This document shows, piece after piece, positions 1 to 6,317 of a stretch of DNA of 10,870 nt. Position 1 is the first letter of the stretch. Each line of letters begins with the position of its first letter. Source of the DNA: Planctomycetaceae bacterium (lineage in GTDB: Bacteria > Planctomycetota > Planctomycetia > Planctomycetales > Planctomycetaceae); NCBI GenBank assembly GCA_020426065.1, contig JAGQQT010000097.1:1-10870 (forward strand). Direction: 5' to 3'. A program made the position numbers and the translations under genes. The notes under the pieces are model-generated. The model had not been told where the DNA came from, made no database searches, and saw nothing but the letters and a program-made list of their open reading frames with translations.

Positions 1-81
1 CAGTTACCAATCGTAAGATGCCTACGTAAACAGGGGGGCACAAGATACCGTAAGGGGTACTAAACAGACTGGTTTCGCAGT
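1..81. other. Downstream flank of the giant gene, no feature recognised
   Basis: This stretch follows the stop of the minus-strand giant gene. The only stem is a 4-bp TACC/GGTA pair at 46-59, too weak for a terminator. No gene end or start from the adjoining region is visible. Confidence 0.5.
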
Positions 82-3000
82 TTACAGTGCGTGCAACAAG
101 TCCAGGAAATCCGCATCTCCAAAGACGTCATCTGCCACTGATCCAGCAGCCGTTTCAGACATCATCATTGGCGGTGCAGAAGCAAAGCTGCCAATCTTGA
201 TGTGCTGCCAGTTTGCCGTGGAAGACCACTGTTGAATCTGCCGCGTAACGAAAGTCGTTCCATTCGATTCAGCAGAATGCCATCGACTCAGGGAATCTCT
301 CACCAGAATATCGGCAATTCCATCTCCATTACTGTCCCCCACGCCAATGTTGAGGACAGGAGAGGTGAACATGGAAGTTCCCCAGGGGGCGAATCCAAAA
401 CGTGAATGGGCAACATCCGCTAGCCCGACGGTCCACTGCTGCTGATCGGTGAGGATCGCAAAGTCATCGTGCATGTCGGCATCAAAGTCACCCACAACCA
501 GGGCATTCAACGCGCCCGGCAGGGTTGCTCGACGCCAGACCTGAGAGTCAAATTCGTTGCCCTGTGACAAAGCGACAACAAACGATCTCTGGTTCATATC
601 GGTGAGGACATTGAATACTCCGAGAATGTCATCCGACTGATCACCATTGAAATCGCCAACTGTGATATTGGTAATCGTTCGGGTGATATCCCATTTTTCC
701 CAGGCAGCTCCGTAACTGAAACTGGTGCCGGGGATGTCTGATTTGGCAACCCACCAGACACCGCCCTGGTTCAAAATTGCCAGGTCATCTCCGTTGACTC
801 CATCAAAGTTTCCAACGTATGTCGACCCAATCCCTGAAAAATCACTGTACTTCCCGTATTCATCCGGAAGGAACTGAGTTCCCGTCGATTCATAAACCCA
901 AAGCCGGGCCTGAACCCCTGACTGGAAGATGCCGATCAGATCGGCCATGCCATCGGCATTGAAATCGCCGACATGAATAGCATTGACTCCCGTTGTTCTG
1001 AGCGTGGTCCACAATGAGAAATTAAAGTGGCCATCAATTGTCGCAATCCCAGCATAGACTTCTCCATTCGTCAAATAGAATGCGACATCCTCCCGGCCAT
1101 CACCATTGAAGTCACCCTGGAATGACTCCAGAATATTCGCGTCGGGAAACGCGGTTTCTTGAGCCAGCGTTGTCGTATACGTTCCCATCCCATCGCGTTG
1201 AGCCAGCCAGAGATTTTCATTGACAAAGCCCAGCAAAGAAGAGGGCAATGCCGGCAAGGGGGTAGCGGTGGGATCGGTCAGAGTCATCGAGATATCGATC
1301 TGAGCTTCCGGCCCCGCTCCTAAGCCCGGGTCATCGACGACCAGCGAAACATCGAGGTTTGTATCCATCAGCGTTCCAAGACCTGCATTCGCAATCAGGA
1401 AGACCTGGTTGCCTATGATTTCAAATAAACCAGAATCCGGTCCTGCCAGACTCACCACATTATTGTGTGGGCCAGCATCAACATCGGTCACGGAAAAAGT
1501 TTCGACATACACCCGGTTCGTATTATTCACGTTGACTGGAATGGTCGAAGTCACATTCGTGACACTCAGGGCAGGGGCTTCATTCACGTCTGTGATAGAT
1601 ATGGAAAGCATTTCCTGATCATCAGGTGTGCTACCCACTCCAGAGTCATCTACCTGAACCGTTACGTCGAGTGATGGATTGGTTTCGAAGTCCAGAACGG
1701 TTCCCGCCTTCAGGAATAATTCCATTCCGTCGATCTCAAACAGGGCCGCATCGGCACCGGTCAGGCTCAAGGCATTCATCCCCAGGCCATCATCGTTAAT
1801 GACAATGTCTGCCGCTTTGATTCGTGGGGTAGTTGCGGCATTTTCAGCAAGTGACATGATCGCGGGAGTCAGCGTGAGGGTGGGTGGCTGATTGACTGCT
1901 TCAAACCCGAAATCCAGAGTCGAGTTAATATCCCCGCCCGGCTCCGTGCCATAGTCGAGCGTAATGGCAGAAGAAGCGGTTCCGAACAATCCGCCGACTG
2001 GTGCACCGTTATCGTCATTGTCAACATTGTTGTCAGGGTCGACTGTTCCAGGAATGGAAGCCAGACTCGACAGTGGACCCGAACTGGTGATGACTTCTAC
2101 CAGGTAGTTTCCAGGAGCGATGTTGGTGAATTCATAACGACCATCCTCTCCGGCCATGTTCGAAGTAGTCGTTGTGGCAATAGGACTGCCATCTTCCAGA
2201 TCCAGAACGCCACTCCCTCCATCCAGATACAGATTCACGGTGACTCCATTCACGCCAGTGTCAGTCCCTTGCTGGTAAGTCGTGTTGGCATTTGCTTCCT
2301 GCCAGACGGTTCCGCTGAGTGTGAGTGATTGAACACTGGTCTCGGTAGGATCTGCAGCACCACCAACGTTGGGGTCATCTGTCAGGACGGGAGCAAGGTC
2401 AACCGCGGTAATCGTCCCTTGAGCAGAAAGACTGCCAGGAAGACCCGCGCCAGTGCCAACAGTGGCCTGGAAGCGAACCTGGACCGAGGAAAACGCGGGC
2501 AATGTCCCGAGATTAATTGCTCCTGTTCCGGTTCCGCCACCAGGCGCTGGAACTGCCACACTGAGGGACTCAATCAGTCCGCTCGAAGCTCCTGCAGACT
2601 CCATGAGGTCAGCAGTTGGGTTGTAGCGGGAGGCCAGGGCCAGTGAAGAACCCATGAGGCCGTCAGCGGTGTGAGACACGCCGAGTACGTGACCGAATTC
2701 GTGCATAACGACAGTCAGCAGATCGACCTGACTGACAGCCGAGCCGTTGGTGAATTCGACGTCATCACCGAGGGTGGAATCGATAAACCAGCCAAAGTCG
2801 GCTCCGTTATCATCAATGCGGATCTGATTGCCGAGAGTGATTCCCAGTAAGCCATTGCCCAGAGATGCCGCCTGGATATCAACACCCTGCAGAAGGGCGA
2901 TTTGCTCAGTTGTGAGTCCGATTGCTGCCCACCGGTTAATCGCTTCAGCGACTGCTGCATCCAGTTCAGACTGGGTCAGACCATCACCAGCAGGACCCAC

Positions 3001-5577
3001 GGGGCCAATATCGCCAGGATCCGGTGTGGGCTGTGTCACTACAAGTGGGTTCGGACGGGTGGTAGCGTTAGGAGCGGTGGGCGCACCGTTACCGACAAAT
3101 CCATCGCTTCCAGCGGCAAGGTTGACAAATGATGGGCCAGTTGAACTAGGGTTCACAGCGTTGAGGTAGTTTTGAGCAGAAATATTATTACCGCCAACAT
3201 AGCCTTGGAGGTTGACGACCGCGTTAGCGCCAAACTCTTCGAGCTGTATCCCGGGACCGCCAGCAAAGGTTGGGTCGCCTTGGAACGAGTTTCCGTTGAT
3301 TTCGCCGTCAAACCTTGCCTGATTCCGGACCGTTATCAACAGACCGGGCGTAAACGTGAAGTTTCCATCCGGCTGAGTGTTCGTATTACCTTGAATGATT
3401 GCGCTGTAGTCCGGCGCCGATCCGGTCGCAACTGCTTCCTCAACGATGATTTGCACAGGAACAAAATTGTTGTTCATGGTGACGCTGTTATTCGTCAGCG
3501 ACAGCCGGGTCTGGCCACCTGCTCCGGCAATCCCGATATCGTCATGAATAGAGCTGAGCAACTGCACGTTCGCCGTCGTGTTATTCGTGATGGTGACATC
3601 CATCAACCCGGTGCTGGCGTTGTTTGCGATAACCGCGAACGGACCATTGGTATCGTCCGTGAAGAAGTTGTCCTTGACGGTGAGGTTTCCAGAACCTGTG
3701 TTATCGACCTGGAAAATGACAAGGCCGTCGCCCGAGTTACTTTCGAGGAAGCGGGAATTCTCGACTGTCAACTGGATGTCGGAGGTTGTACCCAGCGAAA
3801 TGGCCTGAATGCCTTCTGCCTGGTTGTCATCGAAAATGGACTTGGTGGTCGCGCCCGCCGTCCCGGTAACCAGTGCAACGATTTGAGCTGAACCGTCAGC
3901 TACGAGGAGGATGCCTTCTTCTCCGAAGTTGCCGACGGTCGCCTTATTGTCCTGAAACGTGGTATCGAAGATGGTGAGGTCCGACTGACCCGTGGTGTTG
4001 AGCAGGTCGATACCGCTTTCATTGTAGGCATCGAACAAGCTGCGGCGGATGAAGTTATCCCCGGTCAGTTCACGGAACAGGATGCCGTTCTCTTCGTTGC
4101 CATCACCAGCATTGAGAATCATGCTGTCGTCCATGACGAAGTTGACGACGGTGTTGGCATTAATACCGTGCGTGCCGGTTTCCGCAATGGTGATATTCTT
4201 CAGGGTCAGGTTGGTGACGGTCGTGGCTTGAATTCCATCATCACCAATGTTGATGTTGCCGTTGGGACTGGCAGCCGTCGTTGTGGCCGGGTTACCGATG
4301 GTCATGTTCTGCAGCGTTATGTTGTTTGAGTTGGTAATGACCACGCCATCGCCGGTCATGCTCTGGATGATACCGCCGGAGTCATTTCCCCCCTGAGTTG
4401 CCGTGGAGCCGTCACCCGTGATCGCGAAGCTTGTGGCATTGACCCCATTCAGCACGATGCCGTTTGTGCCGCCGTTGGCATTAACGGAGCTGAATGAAAA
4501 AGTTCCAGTGCCGGTATTCAAGTTAATGGCTGTGGCGTTGGTCGCATTCACAAGCATATTCGTGATACTCGCGGAACCAAAGTTCGTCCCAGACAGCGCC
4601 GTACCACCAGTTGACGTCAGATTCAGGCCTCGTACGTTGTTGTTGGAGGCGAGTGTGACGTTGCTGCCACTGGCGCTGGTCAGAACTGGGGCGATGTTGT
4701 TGTTACCAACGACCAGGTCGAAGAGTGTGAACGCGTAACCGTCCCCAATCAACTGCTGATTGTTTTCCAATTGGAAACCACCCGCGTAGTTGACACCGGT
4801 TTCGTAGACGAAAATTGTGTCTCCAGGGGCGTCAACGTCGCCAGCACCACCTGCACCGTTGACCGGAGCCAGGCTGTTGAAAGGATTGTTGAACGAACCA
4901 TCGCCGCCACCGGGCGCTGAGTTATCCACGAACCAGACCATGCTGGAGATGCTGAACGTCACCTGTCCAGTGCTGACGAGACCATCGGAGTCGAGTACGT
5001 TGTAGCGAAAAATATCGGTTCCGTTGGTCCCCGTAGCTGGCGTGTAGGTAAAACTACCGTCGGCGTTTACTGCAAGCACGCCGTTAGTGGCAGTTCCCCC
5101 GATATCAGTAACGCCGGTAACCGTAAATGCCCCTCCGGCATCGATGTCAATATCGTTCCCCAGCAGACCGCCAACCGCGTCCAGCGTCCGTGGCGTGTTA
5201 CCAATGACGTTATAGGAATCTGCAAACGCGGCAACCCCAATCTTGGTCGATCCCGGCACGAAGTTTGAATTCGGATCGAGCGGGTTGGAAAGCACAACGC
5301 TCGTGGCGTTGGTATTGCCCGTGTTGCTGAGGGTCGCCAGATAGGTAATGCCGTCGCCTGCCTGCACGGATCCCCCAACCTGATCGTCCAGGCTGGCCCC
5401 GAGGACCGCAGCCAGGAGCGTACGGTCTTCCAGACATTCCAGGTAACTCTGCGAGTTACTGGGCCTCTGGAACCTACGTCGAGTGGAAACGCACAGCGAT
5501 TTGTTACGAGGCCGTCTTGAAAAAGACGGCAAAAAACGACTTGTTAACCAACTGCGAATGCGAGCTGACATGGGCAT
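82..5577 (-). CDS. Giant modular exoprotein with matrixin-like metalloprotease, beta-helix and FG-GAP propeller
   Basis: This encodes an 1831-residue, probably cell-surface or secreted protein. Residues 1-57 are very basic and end in LECLEDRTLLAA (46-57), a variant of the planctomycete LEPR-XLL export signature. Next come a DUF11-like region (about 58-118), a cadherin/VCBS-like domain (about 119-210) and a right-handed beta-helix opening at WFVDNS (215) with many N/G/T-rich turns to about 840. A matrixin-like zinc protease follows (about 867-1000): HEFGHVLGVSH at 959-969 supplies three zinc His and catalytic Glu960, and Met975 may be the Met-turn. After it lie a second DUF11-like piece (1023-1079), an SdrD_B-like domain (about 1085-1228, W1092), two cadherin-like domains (about 1235-1437, DVNEAP at 1330) and an FG-GAP/VCBS propeller. 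Propeller Ca-loops start at 1488, 1537, 1589, 1641, 1696 and 1747. Likely roles are adhesion, matrix or S-layer-like structure plus proteolysis; the substrate is unknown. The gene is monocistronic and divergent from the 6318 operon. An alternative start is 5571. Confidence 0.93.
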   Translation of the reverse strand: MPMSARIRSWLTSRFLPSFSRRPRNKSLCVSTRRRFQRPSNSQSYLECLEDRTLLAAVLGASLDDQVGGSVQAGDGITYLATLSNTGNTNATSVVLSNPLDPNSNFVPGSTKIGVAAFADSYNVIGNTPRTLDAVGGLLGNDIDIDAGGAFTVTGVTDIGGTATNGVLAVNADGSFTYTPATGTNGTDIFRYNVLDSDGLVSTGQVTFSISSMVWFVDNSAPGGGDGSFNNPFNSLAPVNGAGGAGDVDAPGDTIFVYETGVNYAGGFQLENNQQLIGDGYAFTLFDLVVGNNNIAPVLTSASGSNVTLASNNNVRGLNLTSTGGTALSGTNFGSASITNMLVNATNATAINLNTGTGTFSFSSVNANGGTNGIVLNGVNATSFAITGDGSTATQGGNDSGGIIQSMTGDGVVITNSNNITLQNMTIGNPATTTAASPNGNINIGDDGIQATTVTNLTLKNITIAETGTHGINANTVVNFVMDDSMILNAGDGNEENGILFRELTGDNFIRRSLFDAYNESGIDLLNTTGQSDLTIFDTTFQDNKATVGNFGEEGILLVADGSAQIVALVTGTAGATTKSIFDDNQAEGIQAISLGTTSDIQLTVENSRFLESNSGDGLVIFQVDNTGSGNLTVKDNFFTDDTNGPFAVIANNASTGLMDVTITNNTTANVQLLSSIHDDIGIAGAGGQTRLSLTNNSVTMNNNFVPVQIIVEEAVATGSAPDYSAIIQGNTNTQPDGNFTFTPGLLITVRNQARFDGEINGNSFQGDPTFAGGPGIQLEEFGANAVVNLQGYVGGNNISAQNYLNAVNPSSTGPSFVNLAAGSDGFVGNGAPTAPNATTRPNPLVVTQPTPDPGDIGPVGPAGDGLTQSELDAAVAEAINRWAAIGLTTEQIALLQGVDIQAASLGNGLLGITLGNQIRIDDNGADFGWFIDSTLGDDVEFTNGSAVSQVDLLTVVMHEFGHVLGVSHTADGLMGSSLALASRYNPTADLMESAGASSGLIESLSVAVPAPGGGTGTGAINLGTLPAFSSVQVRFQATVGTGAGLPGSLSAQGTITAVDLAPVLTDDPNVGGAADPTETSVQSLTLSGTVWQEANANTTYQQGTDTGVNGVTVNLYLDGGSGVLDLEDGSPIATTTTSNMAGEDGRYEFTNIAPGNYLVEVITSSGPLSSLASIPGTVDPDNNVDNDDNGAPVGGLFGTASSAITLDYGTEPGGDINSTLDFGFEAVNQPPTLTLTPAIMSLAENAATTPRIKAADIVINDDGLGMNALSLTGADAALFEIDGMELFLKAGTVLDFETNPSLDVTVQVDDSGVGSTPDDQEMLSISITDVNEAPALSVTNVTSTIPVNVNNTNRVYVETFSVTDVDAGPHNNVVSLAGPDSGLFEIIGNQVFLIANAGLGTLMDTNLDVSLVVDDPGLGAGPEAQIDISMTLTDPTATPLPALPSSLLGFVNENLWLAQRDGMGTYTTTLAQETAFPDANILESFQGDFNGDGREDVAFYLTNGEVYAGIATIDGHFNFSLWTTLRTTGVNAIHVGDFNADGMADLIGIFQSGVQARLWVYESTGTQFLPDEYGKYSDFSGIGSTYVGNFDGVNGDDLAILNQGGVWWVAKSDIPGTSFSYGAAWEKWDITRTITNITVGDFNGDQSDDILGVFNVLTDMNQRSFVVALSQGNEFDSQVWRRATLPGALNALVVGDFDADMHDDFAILTDQQQWTVGLADVAHSRFGFAPWGTSMFTSPVLNIGVGDSNGDGIADILVRDSLSRWHSAESNGTTFVTRQIQQWSSTANWQHIKIGSFASAPPMMMSETAAGSVADDVFGDADFLDLLHAL
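5511..5530. other. Perfect 8-bp hairpin within the first codons of the giant gene
   Basis: GCCGTCTT (5511-5518) and AAGACGGC (5523-5530) are perfect inverted arms separated by four bases, GAAA on the plus strand and TTTC on the minus strand. In the minus-strand mRNA the hairpin covers roughly codons 16-22 (after RF, through LPSFSRR) and is preceded, not followed, by a run of six U. It is therefore not an ordinary rho-independent terminator for the gene. On the plus strand it is followed by six A. It could influence translation initiation, mRNA stability or export-coupled pausing, or it could be chance within Arg/Ser codons. Confidence 0.6.
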
Positions 5578-5580
5578 TGA

Positions 5581-5583
5581 CCT
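5581..5583 (-). promoter_or_regulatory. Weak ribosome binding site of the giant exoprotein gene
   Basis: On the minus strand an AGG lies only 3 bases before the ATG at 5577 but 9 bases before a second in-frame ATG at 5571. Spacing therefore favours the second ATG, which would remove the first two residues (Met-Pro). A stronger GAGG at 5597-5600 is about 19 bases from the first ATG, which is too far to be typical. Many planctomycete genes have weak Shine-Dalgarno sequences, so this does not settle the start. Confidence 0.35.
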
Positions 5584-5930
5584 GATCTGTGCAGAACCTC
5601 TTCATAATCAATCCGGAGAGGCTCCTGAAGTGAGTGTGACACCTGGCGCCCGATCACATCCAGGAGATCAGGAAGAAGCAGTAATAAGACATTCAGAGAG
5701 AACAGAATCGTCGAACGGTTGCCAAACGCAGGGAATTGGCACTTAGAAATTACGCATATCCCTCTGGCAAATGCAATTGAAGATATACAAAATTCACCCA
5801 CTATAGTAGAAAAATGACGGGACCTCAGTAATGGAGTTGCCCACACAAACAGGTGATTGATAGGAACACTTGAACGGGCAATTGAATACGCGAGTGGTAA
5901 AGCTGCCATGTCTTGTAAACTTTCAGAATC

Positions 5931-5961
5931 CCTTCGATGTCACCATCATTCCACTCGAAGG
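5931..5961. repeat. Inverted repeat CCTTCGA/TCGAAGG
   Basis: CCTTCGA at 5931-5937 is mirrored exactly by TCGAAGG at 5955-5961 with 17 bases between. The spacing is long for an RNA hairpin but reasonable for a dimeric DNA-binding protein spanning about two helical turns, centre to centre 24 bases. It lies about 355-385 bases upstream of the giant gene start and a similar distance from the operon start. No regulator gene is visible in the window. Confidence 0.35.
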
Positions 5962-5974
5962 CATTTGTGGATAT

Positions 5975-6015
5975 AGATGTCAGGAATTCTGCTCAGTCAT
6001 CAATACGTGACATCT
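5975..6015. repeat. Inverted repeat AGATGTCA/TGACATCT with a third half-site
   Basis: AGATGTCA at 5975-5982 is the exact reverse complement of TGACATCT at 6008-6015, with a 25-base spacer. A third copy of the core, GATGTCA, occurs at 5936-5942 on the plus strand. Three copies of a 7-base word within 80 bases of a divergent promoter region suggest operator half-sites. The last copy overlaps the end of a decayed reading frame, so coding ancestry is an alternative explanation. Confidence 0.35.
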
Positions 6016-6224
6016 GAACTCACTCGTGAATCACTCGCCAGGGATCATCGAGCCGCGGTGGTGATGCGGTTTTCCGGGGCAGGTCGGTGGTCATCGTTAC
6101 CCGAAAGAAATTCAGGGGCCATGAACCTGTACCGAGAGCGAACGGTCAAGGCGTAACCGTATCCGCAGTAAACGATTAAAGCAGCCGAATGCTTGCATGA
6201 TTGTTGTATTTGGGAATCTGATGG
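6000..6224 (-). pseudogene. Possible decayed ORF or dispersed intergenic element with an in-frame TGA
   Basis: Read on the minus strand, one frame is open from 6224 to an in-frame TGA at 6047-6045 and then continues to a second TGA at 6002-6000. It contains stretches such as GNDDHRPAPENRITTAAR before the first stop and SLASDSRVSSDVTY after it. The only ATG is at 6122, giving 25 codons, with no clear ribosome binding site. I have a vague memory of similar strings in short planctomycete hypothetical proteins, with Trp where the TGA stands here, but I cannot verify this. If so, it is a copy of a dispersed element or a spurious ORF family over a conserved non-coding sequence. Without comparison it remains uncertain. 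Confidence 0.25.
6020..6037. repeat. Short direct repeat TCACTCG, 11-base period
   Basis: TCACTCG occurs at 6020-6026 and again at 6031-6037, exactly 11 bases apart and so about one helical turn. The core CACTCG also occurs at 5952-5957 inside the spacer and arm of the upstream inverted repeat. This may be a binding-site array or chance; it is short. Confidence 0.3.
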
Positions 6225-6231
6225 TTAGATT
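6204..6231 (+). promoter_or_regulatory. Weak sigma-70-like promoter candidate for the three-gene operon
   Basis: TTGTAT (6204-6209) and TAGATT (6226-6231) are separated by 16 bases and match the -35/-10 consensus only partly (about 3/6 and 4/6). Transcription from here would give a leader of about 80 bases, including a small stem CTGGAG/CTCCGG with a three-base loop at 6233-6247. Planctomycete promoters often depart from the consensus, so this is only a candidate. Confidence 0.2.
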
Positions 6232-6317
6232 ACTGGAGTGGCTCCGGCTTCATCAAATTGAAAAGGTTGCTTCAGGCCATGAGAACTAACGGTAAGTGCT
6301 GACCCACTGGGAATACA

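Larger units (their letters stand above)
5578..6317. other. 740-bp divergent intergenic region, repeat-rich, no convincing gene
   Basis: This region separates the giant minus-strand gene from the plus-strand operon and should hold both promoters. Visible items are a palindromic ACTATAGT at 5800-5807 that could serve as a -10 element on either strand, a 7-bp inverted repeat at 5931-5961, an 8-bp inverted repeat at 5975-6015, tandem TCACTCG copies at 6020-6037, CGGTGGT at 6056-6062 and 6085-6091, and a broken minus-strand reading frame at about 6000-6224. No tRNA-like cloverleaf, known riboswitch core or terminator with a U-tract was recognised. The two largest open frames, one on each strand, lack credible ribosome binding sites or family resemblance. 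Confidence 0.7.

Noticed and set aside
45..60. Terminator after the giant gene
   Set aside because: Only a 4-bp TACC/GGTA stem with no U-tract.
3172..3891. Plus-strand 239-codon frame inside the giant gene
   Set aside because: Antisense to the beta-helix coding region, which has a clear continuous protein; an Arg/Val-rich composition is typical of a shadow frame.
5511..5536. Reading the 5511-5530 hairpin as a rho-independent terminator
   Set aside because: On neither strand is the stem followed by a T-run; on the plus strand A's follow, and on the minus strand the T's come before.
5483..5746. Plus-strand 87-codon frame across the giant gene's 5' end
   Set aside because: It runs antisense to the conserved N-terminal export region and into spacer, with no family resemblance.
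5544..5909. Minus-strand 121-codon frame upstream of and overlapping the giant gene start
   Set aside because: No ribosome binding site, no recognisable domain, and it overlaps the true gene start in another frame; its Leu-rich stretch looks like translated spacer.
6141..6160. Hairpin ACGGT/ACCGT in the intergenic region
   Set aside because: A five-base stem with a nine-base loop is too short to separate from chance.
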